Shown piece by piece: positions 1 through 11,665 of a stretch of 64,000 nt of DNA. Positions within the stretch are counted from its first letter, which is position 1. Every line of letters starts with the position of its first letter. The stretch comes from Prorocentrum cordatum. Lineage: Eukaryota > Sar > Dinophyceae > Prorocentrales > Prorocentraceae. Both the position numbers and the translations under genes were made by a program. The notes beneath the pieces are model-generated. The model did no database searches and was not told the DNA's origin. It saw nothing but the letters and a program-made list of their open reading frames with translations. The DNA lies in assembly GCA_963575745.1 (NCBI GenBank), contig CAUYUJ010014604.1:516588-580587 (forward strand), read 5' to 3'.

Positions 1-603
1 GATGCTGATGAGACCGACGACGCCGACGGCGACGGCAACAGCGACGATGATGCTGATGACGATGATGATGGCGATGCTGATGCTGCTCATTATGATGATG
101 ATGATGCTGCTGGTGGTACCGACGATGAGGATGAGGGTGATGATGATGCTGATGGTGAGGGTATCGATGGTCCTGATGGTGATGATGGCGGCGACGACGA
201 TGACAGTGACGACGTTGATGAGGAAGACGGTGACGATGACGATGTTGACGGTACTGACGACGGTGGCTGCGATGATGGAACATGCGATGATGACGACGAT
301 GGCGATTATCATGACGACAATGCTGATGATGGCAATGAGGGTACTCATGCTGCCGATGATGGTGATGGTGCTGGTCATGATGATGTCACGACTGGTGATG
401 GCAATGAAGATGTCGATGCTTATGATGCTGATGGTGAGGATAGTGGTGGTCGTGATAATGATGATGGTTATGATGGTGATGATGCTCACGATGATGATAC
501 CAATGACGACGATGATGTTAAAGGATATGAGGATGAAGAACCCTGGATCTCTGTGACTGCCTCCCTAAAAGACGGCCAGGAGGAAGAGCACGACGAGGAC
601 TAG
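1..603 (+). repeat. Degenerate (GAT/GAC)n array with an open acidic frame at the window edge
   Basis: Imperfect GAT, GAC and GCT triplets fill about 510 bases. Frame 1 is open from the window edge to a TAG at 601-603 and would encode an Asp-rich chain with a less repetitive tail (…EEPWISVTASLKDGQEEE…). It could be the acidic C-terminus of a gene starting outside the window. Similar GAT arrays elsewhere in the window are clearly non-genic, so I treat this as a microsatellite that happens to be open. Confidence 0.7.
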
Positions 604-1857
<1,254 letters not shown>

Positions 1858-3994
1858 ATGAGCAGGACCTCCAACCAAGCTCCACAATTGGCATCCATTT
1901 ACCGCGTGCTTGACTTTGGATCCATTGCCTGCTATACAGCCGTTCGGCTGCTACAGGTGCATTTTGCCCCTTCTGGACCCATGGCTCGCGCGTCCGCCGC
2001 CGCCTTGACTGTTGAGAGCGCCGTCGCGGATGAAGCGACAAGAACCGACGGTGGAGTTGGACTCAGGAGGTATCTTTTGGAACAGTACAAGTCTGGGCAG
2101 ATGACTGCCGCGGCTGTCAGCACTACAGCATGGTGGGCTACCAAAGCAGGGGCAGTTGGCATCGACGATCTTGCCCTTCACCCGTCCAGCACTAATCATT
2201 CAGAACACCTAAGGGCGGCGATCCAAACTAGAGCAGATACCGCGTTCTATACTGCGAGAGATCCTATGTGGGACAGCGAGACCATAAGCAGAGTATTAGT
2301 GGACTTTCCTGTCAACTTGCCGCATGCACAGTTTGCAGAGGAATGGTTTCACGACCCGTCAGCATGGGACCCCGCCGGATTCGATGCAATAAATCTTTCG
2401 CCAGTGTTCCACACCCATGATGTCACCTTAAGTCACCCTGGGCGCGCGTTCATAGCTTTCTACTTTAGCAATGGGCTTACAAACAAACGCTATCTGATCT
2501 GCAGCTTGCGAAAAGCAGACTTGTGCGCGTGCGGGTGTCGTGGATTCTGCGCGATCGGCAGCGTGCAGCGCATCGTAGCATGGTCGTGCAGCATCCTCGC
2601 TGAGGGGACCTACCCAGAGTTTAACCACTTAGGTCTGCCCTTTGCCGACGAGCTCCGCCACAGCCAGAGAGGATTTCCACTCGCAGACGGACGCGTTTGC
2701 GCCCTCACCGAGATGCGGGCAGACTTACTGGAGATAGTGCAATCTCTTGGGCTGAAGAATTTTTCGAACTACCTCAACCCTTGTTTTGCATGCTCCTGCA
2801 ATCGAGATTCCCTGCGCGACTTTCCAGCCACAATGAAAGATAACGTATGGATTCAGCGGGGCGCCACAGCCTACGATATCATGTTGATGCGAGCTTTGGT
2901 CAAGAGAGAGGTGCACGACAAGCGCACTCTTAATAATCTCATGGGATCTATGGCATTTGACGACAAGTCGAGCGGCTATACATTATGTGAGGACGTCGCC
3001 CCGTTGGATCTCAAGAAAGGTTGCAGGCTCATCGAGGCTGGGAAGGTCGTCGACGTACACGATTTGATGAGTATAGAACTGCCAGCTGTGTTCACTTTCT
3101 TTGACACAAATATCAATATGAGCTTAAACGTCGTGTGCCCTCTCTTTACTATCAAGATATTCACCATCCAGTGCGTCCGCCTAGACTCTATGCGCACTCT
3201 AGATCTCGGCATCAGCCAATTTGTAAGTGGACACGTGTTTCGGACAATGGTGAGGAAAAATTTCGCCAGATCTCGGCGGAGACTTGCGAACCTTCGGCAC
3301 AAGGATAACCTGTTCCACTTGCGCAGGCGCGGGGGAAGGAGCATGACACTACATATTATGGCAGGCATACGGCGAGGCACATACACGATTTCAATGCTTT
3401 TCATGGTACGTTGTCTTGCGCGTCTACCTGCCCCCCCTTCCCAATCCCCATGTGCCACCATCCCAGGAGAGTCGCTTCGTACTGCAAGTCGCAGGCGCAC
3501 CTGCCCCCGCAGAGACGCCGCAACCAGGTCGGAAAGATCACGTTCAAGATGTTCGACAAAGGCAGGCTGGAAGCCAAGGCTGCGGAATCTCGACACCTTC
3601 TTCCGTTGGCATCCCTGCTGTGCAGGGAGAACGCGCACCTCCTTGGCCAGAAGGGCGGTTTGCTCGCCGCGGCGTGCGAGGCGCTGGAGAACGTGCAAGA
3701 TGTGATGCAGAGAGAGCCGCGGGTCATGAGTGAATCTGCGATTCGCGACCTTCAGCAGTCCATGTTGCGATTCCTTATTTTCTGGAAGCGGGCAGGCGGC
3801 AAACTTGTTTTTTTTAGCACCACGTAGCAGTGCACCTAGTAGAGCGGGTTCGCCTTCACGGCAACCCGCGTTTCTACTGGTGCTACCCCGACGCGGGTGA
3901 ACATTTTCTGATGCGACGAGTGGCAAGCGCCCTCCATGGAGGGCCGACATTCTACCTGCGTTTCTTGCAGCGGGTACTTCCCGAGAGGTGCTAG
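1858..3994 (+). pseudogene. Multicopy dinoflagellate gene family, Tnp2-like motif, broken
   Basis: An open frame runs from ATG 1858 to about 3410, then coding character moves to another frame (about 3500-3827, containing KITFKMFDKGRLEAKAAE). It moves again at about 3830-3994, where HGNPRFYWCYPD and a final TAG at 3992 are read. Visible motifs include a Cys cluster CACGCRGFC, a downstream CFACSC, and RLDSMRTLDLGISQF, which resembles the D-x-M-H-x-LDLG signature of Tnp2/CACTA-like transposases. From memory, this layout, including the terminal GNP-x-x-Y-x-x-x-x-D motif, recurs in many dinoflagellate gene models of unknown function. The first break could be an intron with donor GTACGT near 3405; the break near 3827 looks like a frameshift. 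Function is not established and a transposon origin is inference. Confidence 0.45.
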
Positions 3995-4054
3995 GATGCG
4001 AGCAACTGTGTTGCCCTCCGTGTTGTATGCGATGACAATGCGAGAAACACAAAC

Positions 4055-4345
4055 AAAAAATGAGAGGAGGAGGGAGAGGAAGAGGAGGGGAACGAGGAGG
4101 AGGGAGAGGGGAAGAGGGGGGAATGAGGTGGATAAGGAGGAGGGAAAGGAGGAGGAGGGGGAGGAGGAGGAGGAGGACGAGGACGAGGAGGAGGAGGAGG
4201 AGGAGAAGGGGGAGGAGGAAAACGAAAAGGAGGAGGAGGAGGAAACAGAGGAGCAGAGGGAAGATCAGTGCCCCTCGCTCGCGGAGGAGGGGGATGAGGA
4301 GAAGGAGGAGGAGGAGGAAAGTGAGGAAGGGCAGAGGGAAGATCG
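4055..4345. repeat. (GGA)n-type purine-rich array
   Basis: Irregular GGA, GAG and GAC triplets. A segment of about 22 bases occurs twice around (c)agagggaagatc(a/g)gtgccc at about 4255 and 4330. The frames on both strands are Glu/Arg- or Pro-rich translations of the repeat. Confidence 0.85.
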
Positions 4346-5129
4346 GTGCCCTTCGCTCGCAACGCTGGTGGTCCCAGCGCCCAGATCGATCTGAGCCGCG
4401 CTAGACAGGGCAGCGGCGCAACGACGGCGGCGGGAGACGCAGTGTCGGGAGCATCGTGCACTGCCTCCCCCCCACTTCCTTGTCGTCCCCGTTCCCTCCC
4501 TCCTCTTCCGTTTTCATGAGTCGTTTCGCGCCTCTTCTCCTCGCCCTTTCGTCCGTCGATCCCCGCGCAGCCCCGTTCTGGGCGACGCCTGTTCCTTTTC
4601 GTTTGCAATTACTCCCTTTTCCGTTTCCTCCGCGTCCGTTTTTATTCGCCCTCCCGTTCTTCCACCCACCTTCGTAAGATCTGGAAGGCAATCTGGTCGC
4701 AAAGTCATCGCGAGCATCACCGGCGTCGAATTCGAGTTAGGCTGGCCGTGCCGAAGGCACGAGTCACGAGCACTGTTGGCGGCGTCGGGATCGGATCCGC
4801 GCCGAAGGCACGTACGCACTGCAGTTACTTGGCGGCGTCGGTCGTGTTGTGGAAATTGCGCACGCCAGCGGCGGCAGCAGAGAGAGGGGCATGCACGGGT
4901 TCCCTCAGATTTCGGTGTTTCCGCCGATTCCGCTTCCAGCATTTCGATATGTATTCCGCCCAGGACACCTTCGTTTTTTGAAGTTTCCTTCGTTGTCTTA
5001 AGTTCCCTTCGTTTTCTCTAGCTCCCTTCGTAGATCTCGCTGTGAAAATTTTCAATTGTATTGAATTTAAATAACAGGTTGATTTTTTCAATGCGTTTCG
5101 GGCGTATTGAACAAATCAATGCGCAGGAT
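4346..5129. other. No gene seen; pyrimidine-rich then unique sequence
   Basis: 4460-4680 is CT-rich. 4680-5129 is unique sequence that becomes AT-rich near 5040-5100. No frame has convincing coding character. Confidence 0.6.
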
Positions 5130-5580
5130 GTCTGGGTGCACACCCGGGACGCCCGGGACATCCTCCCGGGGCACCCGGCGCGCCCGCGCACCAGCGCCCA
5201 GAGCGCCCCATTACCAGGGCACCCGGCGCGCCCGGCACCACCGGCGAACCCAGGACACCCGGCGCACCCTGCGCACCCGAGACACCTGGCGCACCATGGG
5301 CACCCGGCACGCCCGGGACACCCGGGACATCGGGGACACCCGGCACAGACACTGGGGACACCTGGGACGCCCAGACCACCCGGGAGACCCGGGACACCCG
5401 GCGCACCCGGAAATCCGGGGACACCCGGGACACTTGGGACACCCGGCGCACCCGGCGCACCCAGCACACCCGGGGCACGCGGCGCACTTGGGACACCCCG
5501 GCGCACCCGGCACACCCGGCACACACGGGACGCCCAGCGCGCCCCACCCGGCACACCCGGCGCGCCCGGCACAACTGGAA
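5130..5580. repeat. CACCCGGCG-type minisatellite
   Basis: A 9-base unit (variants of CACCCGGCG and CACCCGGGA) is iterated for about 450 bases. Because the unit is a multiple of three, frames stay open on both strands. The minus strand reads Gly-Ala/Val-Pro triplets that mimic collagen, and I treat these as repeat translation. A related array lies at 13805-14250. Confidence 0.9.
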
Positions 5581-5747
5581 CCAGCAGAGAGCCGTCTTCT
5601 CGAGACGAACAAAAAACAGCCGAGAGCAGCAGATAGCAGGAAAGGGGAGCGGACAACAACAGAGAGCTTTGTCAAACGCAGCAGGCATCCAATGCCTTCT
5701 GCAATCTCTGCCAACAGTTCGGGGGATGCCCCAGTCGCCTAGGCATC

Positions 5748-7622
5748 TTGATTACAGCCCCCCTCTGGCGCACTGATGTGATGCACTTCGTGGGCCCGTC
5801 GCCGTTTTGGCTCCGACGGCGCGCCCCCAATGGTGTCGCCGTAACAGTGACCCGTCGGAGACCACCTCAAGAACGCTACCTAGCGCTCGGTTTCCCGGAC
5901 CCAGACGAACCAGTGCGCATGGCGGCAGAACGTTTGCACAGTGCTCTCAAAGATTTGGGGGTGCCGGACATCGCTGCCGCGGGGTTGCTCCAACAAGCGC
6001 AGCGCATTGCTGGCGGGGGCTGTGGTGCCCTGTCCCATCCGAACCGGAGCTGCCCACGCTGTGAAGGCCCCATGCGCCCACAGGAGCGGGAGGCTGTGAC
6101 AGCAAGTGTGCTTAGTGTAGGTGGATGGAGGTCGCGGCGCCACGTGCCGTTGAGATGCGAGAGGCGCGGGTGCGCGCAAAAGCGCGTGTGGTATAATTAC
6201 ATCTCAGAGTCTACGAGCAACCATGCGTGGCATTGGAGTGGGCACGATCGGCTGGAATATTTTTTCCTTGCCAACGCCTGGGGCGTGTCTGCCCAGTGGC
6301 CGTGGCAATTCGCGCAACGCTTAGCCTTCCAGCACGCGCCTTTTGACAGCGAGGCCAAGGTTTACGGGGAGGCAGCTCGTCGAGCAGGGCTCGCAGAGGC
6401 GGTCCCGTTCAGAGCAGATTTGAAGTTGCAGAGGGCCTGGATCGCGCGGCGCGTTATGGCCCGTATGTTCGAGCGCGGGAACGGCCAGGGGGAGCTGAAT
6501 TTGTTGAAGACGTCGCCAGACATGAGAAAAACCATTTGGTCATGGTACCCAGAGCGCGTGTTCAGCCGACGAGTGCAGGGGCTCGCGGACAGCGGGCGCT
6601 CCATCAACACGATCGTCATAGATGGGAATGCGAAACTGGCCTGCCGGATCTGCGGGCGAGCTGTTGCCGAACTGATGTACCCCCCCTCCCTGGAGAGGTA
6701 CACTGCCACGCAGTGCTCTTGCAAACCGGGATTCAAGCTGAAGCGTTGCAGCAAGCACTTGGCTCGCGCCCTGACCGAGGACGACGGGCCGCCGCAAAGT
6801 GAAATCATAGTTTCGCACAAGCGCCGGCGCGTGCTGGAAACGGCCCCCAGGGCTAAACCGTGCGACGTGTGCCTCGCGGCGCGGGGTCAGAAAGATACCC
6901 CAGGAGCGCCGAGGCGCTGGGCCGCCGCGCGCCAGGTCACACAGGGCCAACTGCAAGAGTACTGGGGCAATGCTGGACACCAGGCGCACATCCCGGCGAT
7001 GTCACCCGATGCGGACTTGCAGTCCGCGTCGTGCAGGACCCACAAAGAGGCGCATTTGGGCAGGGCCAGCCGCGGTTCGACCCCGAGCCAGTTCAGCAGA
7101 AGATGTGGCTGGCTTTACGCCTGCACTCCAGGAGGCTACATCGTGCATCTGAAGGAGTACGTGGGCGCAGAGAGTCTGCCGCAGCGCTACTTCTTCTTGG
7201 CGGAAGTCGTGGAGAAGGCCCCGGCAGTCGACGTTGTCCGCCACGACGATGCTTGCGATTTGCGGCGGTACGCTTCGAAGCGCGAGGGCGACGGCGCCTT
7301 CGCGCGCAGGCTCGCGCACCCCAACATCAAGTACATCACCGACGGACTGCGCGACAGAAACCACGTGGACCCCTGGCGCCTAGCAAATTGTTCACCCAAG
7401 GCAGACTGCAACAATGAGCTCGTGAAGAACATCAACAGCCAGATCTGCGAGCAGCTGTTCTCGTCTCTGGGGTGCCACAGATATTCTGTGCGCCGCATGG
7501 GGCAGTTTACCTCGGCCTTCTTGCTAACGGAGCTGGCCGAAGTGAAAAATGAGGCCTGGCTGGCCGAGCGGGCGCGCGCGGCCCGCGCGGGCGCGAGTGC
7601 GGGGCAGCCGGGGGGCGAGTGA
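5748..7622 (+). CDS. KDZ-like (Kyakuja-Dileera-Zisupton) transposase
   Basis: A single uninterrupted 624-codon frame. The N-terminal third has zinc-binding-like cysteines (SCPRCEGPM, RCERRGC). A VIDGNAKLACRICG segment resembles the first catalytic Asp block of KDZ transposases. It is followed by paired Cys motifs (CSCKPG, CDVC), a YACTPGGYIVHLKEYV block, a DACDLRRYA block, and a C-terminal DGLRDRNHVDPWRLANC…NSQICEQLFSSLGCHRYSVRRM block. That last block matches the KDZ pattern in which a D-x-H/C region precedes N-S-Q-x-C-E-Q. KDZ enzymes are DDE-type DNA transposases associated with Cys-rich domains. The start is uncertain: an SL-like relict lies 50 bases inside the frame, so the original start may be a later Met (5919). 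It is intact and GC-rich like its surroundings. Confidence 0.6.
   Translation: MITAPLWRTDVMHFVGPSPFWLRRRAPNGVAVTVTRRRPPQERYLALGFPDPDEPVRMAAERLHSALKDLGVPDIAAAGLLQQAQRIAGGGCGALSHPNRSCPRCEGPMRPQEREAVTASVLSVGGWRSRRHVPLRCERRGCAQKRVWYNYISESTSNHAWHWSGHDRLEYFFLANAWGVSAQWPWQFAQRLAFQHAPFDSEAKVYGEAARRAGLAEAVPFRADLKLQRAWIARRVMARMFERGNGQGELNLLKTSPDMRKTIWSWYPERVFSRRVQGLADSGRSINTIVIDGNAKLACRICGRAVAELMYPPSLERYTATQCSCKPGFKLKRCSKHLARALTEDDGPPQSEIIVSHKRRRVLETAPRAKPCDVCLAARGQKDTPGAPRRWAAARQVTQGQLQEYWGNAGHQAHIPAMSPDADLQSASCRTHKEAHLGRASRGSTPSQFSRRCGWLYACTPGGYIVHLKEYVGAESLPQRYFFLAEVVEKAPAVDVVRHDDACDLRRYASKREGDGAFARRLAHPNIKYITDGLRDRNHVDPWRLANCSPKADCNNELVKNINSQICEQLFSSLGCHRYSVRRMGQFTSAFLLTELAEVKNEAWLAERARAARAGASAGQPGGE
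5798..5815 (+). other. Dinoflagellate spliced-leader relict (candidate)
   Basis: CCGTCGCCGTTTTGGCTC matches the first 18 bases of the DinoSL exon at 16 of 18 positions. Relict leaders at the 5' end of dinoflagellate genes mark retroposition of trans-spliced mRNA. Here it lies at the 5' end of an intronless transposase gene. Confidence 0.4.
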
Positions 7623-7919
7623 CCGAGGCCGCCCGGGCCCGCGCGCCGATTGCCCGTTGCTTAGGCGTCGCGCACCGCGCCCGCCATGTCCGGAGCGTTG
7701 CAAGGGTGGGCTAGGTGCATGCATAAGTTGCACAGAGAGAATGGAGAACTGGGTGGGCGGGGAGGAACATGACAAGGCGCGGTCGGGGCAGCCGAGGGGA
7801 ATGACAATTGCCCGAGCAGAACCCGCGCGAGGGCGCTCCTAGGGACCCACCACCTGGTCCTCGCAGACAGTTGGCTCTAGTGGGGACCCGACTCGGCCCC
7901 GACGCGCGGCGGGAAGGCG
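7623..7919. other. Spacer between two genes
   Basis: GC-rich unique sequence. No gene, repeat or terminator recognised. Confidence 0.5.
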
Positions 7920-10143
7920 ATGCAGCAGTTCCGAGATGAGATGCGCGCCGTGTGGGACATCGTCGACAAGGAGTGCGACTCCAGGGTCGCCTTGGGCCAA
8001 GAGGCATCGCAAGCGATTCTCACTCTAGCCACCCGGGCGTCACATCGCGAGTTCCCGTTCGGAATGGGACTCCTCGCCCACCTGTGTGCTTGCACCAACG
8101 GTGCACTGACCAACATATTCCCTGGTGGCCCAAGCCCGGCAGTCTTGCTGGTCGTCAACATCAATTTCCCGCAGACTCGGAAGAGCTCCACGCACAGGGT
8201 GGGCCTCGTCGTGGGGCGCGCGATTGACGACCACGTGCTGGCGACTGCGAGCGCCTTGGCCACGGGGGCAGGCCTTGGCTCGGAGCTCAGATTCGCAGGC
8301 CGATCGAGCATCTGAGCGAGTCAGCGGCGGATCGGATCGCGGGATCGACCGGGTCGGGCCAACCGCCAGGGGGGATCGACCGGCTCGGCGCGGGAAATGC
8401 GATCGTCCAGTCCGATCGCGCGGGGATCTCGGAATGGCGCCTGCGAGGCGACGACGTCGGGACGTACGGGAGGGCGGGGTTTGCCCCGTCGGTGAAAGTG
8501 GAGTCGTCCACGCTCACGAGTTTCACGGAGGCGGCGTTCTTCTTGTGATGCGCCAGGGACTGGGACCAAGTGGCCCCGAGCGAGTCGCACGACTTGTCGG
8601 GTCGCGTGTACTACGGGACATTGATCAACCTAGACGAGGCGCACCGCTTCCTCAAGATGGTCGGCCTCATCCCCGCGCAGAACACAAAGGGCGGGCAGCG
8701 TGCGAATGGTGGGGCTGCCGACCTTGCCCCCTGCTTGGAGATTGAAGAAGGGGCCCGGGCGACGACCGCCCCCTCCGTTGTCGCGGGGTGTCGGGGGAGA
8801 TGGGCCCACCAGACTGACCTGGCAGGGCGAGGCCGGCCCCCTGCGCATTCGCGCGCCCCGGAGCAGGCGGCGACGCCGGGGGCGTGCCGGCCGACGCGGC
8901 ATCGGAGTTCAAAAAGTTGATGCAAACAGGCCACACGGCGATGACTACAAAGACAGCGGGTGCGTTCGGTCAAGGAAGCGCCCCAACGGTCTCGATTGGC
9001 ATCAGTGGCAATGGGCGCCCTTCCGTCGTTGTGCCGATGCTGCGACAATCCCTCGGCGCCGACGCAGTGGCCACGTCGTGCCGCTTGCTGTTCGCGTCAG
9101 GTCGCCCTGTGGAGCCTCACTCGCCGCCCCCCGTGCAGCTCCAGGCCCCGCAGGGGTTCAAACGTTGGCAGTGGCCGAAGCTATTGGACTGCATGGAATC
9201 TCCGCTGGGCCCGCCGAGCGAGGCGACCAACCGCGCGCTTGCTCGGGGCGCGCCCCGCCCGGCGCCCGCGCACGAGACCCAGGCGACCCAGGAGGAGTCT
9301 GACGCAGAGGATGCAACGGCTTAGTTACAGAAAGCGGGGGGCCTGAGATGTAGCACGCCTCACCCCTAGGCCTGCTCTACTTCTACCCGGGCCTGCCTAG
9401 CCCCGCCCGAGGCTCGCCCCAAAGCCCTAGCCCTACTTACGTAAAGCCCCTGCCTAAGCTCACCCAGAGATTATTCGGGCCAACCTTCCGGCGTTCCCCA
9501 AGACCCATGCCCAAGGCCTGCCCTGGACTTGCCCCGGGGACCTTGAGTAAATTAGCCCAGGCGACCCTGAGTTTGTCCATGACCACCATGGAGCATGTAG
9601 TCCCTTCGACTACCATAAGTCTTTGGTGAAGCGACAGGCGAGCCCCCCCCCCCCTCGGGCTCTGCACCTGCCCAGGAAGACCACGTCACGTCCGAGCTGG
9701 GCCCCCGTGGATACTCCTTGCGTCTCGTGGACGGCACGATCACGAGGCTCCGCTTCAGGAACCGCGGCGGCGTGTTCGAGCCGGAGCTGCGCACGACGAA
9801 CCGCGACATCCCCGTGACGCAGGGCGTGGACGTGAAGAGCATGGCCAACCGCGTGCTCGAACACTTCAAGGTGAGCCACGCGGTAGCGCCTTGGTCAGAG
9901 GAGGCCCGTCTGACCTTCAAGAGCTTCCAGATGGTGTTCGACGCGCAGTGCGCGCTCATGCGGATTTTGGGCAATGAGACTCGCGCGGCCTTGTTGGGAT
10001 CCAGCCCTTGGATGCTCGGCATGATCTCGGTGGCGCTGCTCATTCTGGAGATCGCGGTTGGCGAGGCGCCGATGGGTGGAGAGGCCAAGGTGATGGAGTG
10101 CCACGTCGTCCGGGCGTGGGACATCCTAGAGGTCTCGGGGCCC
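7920..10143 (+). pseudogene. DUF3987-like dinoflagellate family gene, split into segments
   Basis: Four segments read in order as one protein family that I recall from many dinoflagellate gene models. Segment 1 is 7920-8312 (GALTNIFPGGPSPAVLLVVN followed by QTRKSS, resembling the Walker-type region of DUF3987/primase-associated proteins). Segment 2 is about 8370-8700 (STLTSFTEAAFFL, then DLSGRVYYGTLINLDEAHRF). Segment 3 is about 8884-9324 (TAGAFGQGSAPTVSIGISGN). Segment 4 is about 9700-10143 (FDAQCALMRILGNETRAALL, SSPWMLGMISVALLILE). Segment 2 has an in-frame TGA at 8546-8548 where the family normally has Arg, consistent with a CGA to TGA change. Breaks between segments may be introns or frameshifts. 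Function is unknown. Confidence 0.45.
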
Positions 10144-10349
10144 TGGGAATCAGCACCGCGCAAACGGGGGCGTTGGCGGACCCGCCCAGGCGGGGGGGAC
10201 TTGGAGATATCCCGGCCCGTGGTTCCAGCATGCAGTCGGCTGCGTGGGCCCCCTTCAGGTGTTTTTTTCATTCGTTTTGTTGCGGGGCTCTCGAGGTCTT
10301 CCACAGCGTTCGCATCACCCTGGAGGAAGGGCGCGAGAGCCAGGAGGTG

Positions 10350-10352
10350 TGC

Positions 10353-10414
<62 letters not shown>
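10350..10414. repeat. (GA)n microsatellite
   Basis: About 65 bases of perfect GA repeat. Confidence 0.95.
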
Positions 10415-10418
<4 letters not shown>

Positions 10419-10676
10419 CGCGCGGGGCGCCGCCAGCCGCAGGGCTGCCGGCGCAGTCCGGGTCGGCGCGGTCGGCGACGAGTGGGGCCAGTGGGCCTTG
10501 ACCCAGGCTCAGCCGCGGCGCGCCCTCCCAGGCCGACCGTGGAATCAAGTCAAAATTGTTCCCTACCTAGGCTCTTCCTAGAAGGGTTCTTGCTCTATGT
10601 GCTTAAAGGGCCGGGCACTGGGGCTCGCTCCGGGCGGTTCCCCTGGCATCCGGCCCGCGGTTGCGCCCCCTGGGCA

Positions 10677-10880
10677 GCTAAGCTTAGCTTAGCTCAGCTT
10701 ATCTCATCTTAGCTTAGCTTAGCTTAGCTCCCAACCTAGCCTTAGCTAGCTAGCTTAGCTTAGCTTAGCTTAACTTAGCTTAGCTTATTTCGTCTTAGCT
10801 TAGCCTAGCTTAGTTTAGCTTGGCTTAGCTAGCTTAGCTTGGCTTAGCTCAGCATAGCTCAGCTTACCCTAGCTTAGCTT
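10677..10880. repeat. (AGCTT)n pentanucleotide array
   Basis: Iterated AGCTT (read TTAGC in phase) with scattered substitutions. It grades without a gap into the CATAG array that follows. Confidence 0.9.
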
Positions 10881-11245
10881 AGCGCAGTATAGTGCGGCGC
10901 AGCATTAGCACATCATAGCATAGCATAGCCAAGCATAGCCAAGCATAGCATAGCATAGCTCAGCATATCATAACACAGCATAGCACAACATAGCGCAGCA
11001 TAACATAGCATAGCATATCATATCATTGCTTACCACAGCACATCGCAACACAAAATATCATATCACCGCATAGCATTTCTAACATATCATAACATAGCGC
11101 AGCATATCATATCATACATAACATAGCGCAGCATCACATAGCATATCATAGCCTAGCAAAGCAGCAGATCGCATAGTATCATATCTTATCATAACATAGC
11201 ATAACCTAGCAGAGCAGAGCATACTATCATATCATATAGCATAGC
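10881..11245. repeat. (ATAGC)n pentanucleotide array, degenerate
   Basis: Units such as CATAG, CATAA and CATAT are iterated for about 365 bases. They keep the 5-base period of the preceding AGCTT array with different bases. Confidence 0.85.
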
Positions 11246-11249
11246 ATTG

Positions 11250-11450
11250 AGATGTAGGTGTAGGTGTAGGTGTAGGTGTGGATGTAGGTGTAGATGTAGA
11301 TGTAGATGTAGATGTAGACGTAGATGTAGATGTAGTAGATGTAGGTCTCTGTGTAGATGTAAATGTGAGTCCCGCTGTTGATGTTGATGTAGATGTAAAT
11401 GCAGGAGTAGATGTACATGTGACTGTCGGTGTAGATGTAGATGTTGCTTT
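11250..11450. repeat. (GTAGAT)n hexanucleotide array
   Basis: GTAGGT and GTAGAT hexamers. The minus-strand frames here are repeat translations. Confidence 0.9.
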
Positions 11451-11665
11451 CCTCAATGCTCCAACTCCTAGGTAGGGTCACACTGGGATAATTCGCGCCA
11501 AAGGGAACCGCGGGCCGCGGGCCCTTGATTCTCGGGGCTCGCCCACGAGCAGCGCCATGCCACGGGCCACGGCAACCGGGGAAGGCGCGGGGCCAAGGGC
11601 AATCGGGGCAGACACGGGGGGGGAGACATTATCTGGAAGGCCCCTTATCAAAGTTGCGGTTCCGC

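Noticed and set aside
2976-4052. 358-codon minus-strand frame
   Set aside because: It is opposite the multicopy-family gene, lacks recognisable motifs, and crosses the region where the plus-strand frame changes are explained by homology.
5018-5714. Collagen-like gene on the minus strand
   Set aside because: Gly-x-y pattern arises from a 9-base minisatellite; several frames on the same strand look equally collagen-like and there is no signal peptide or flanking domain.
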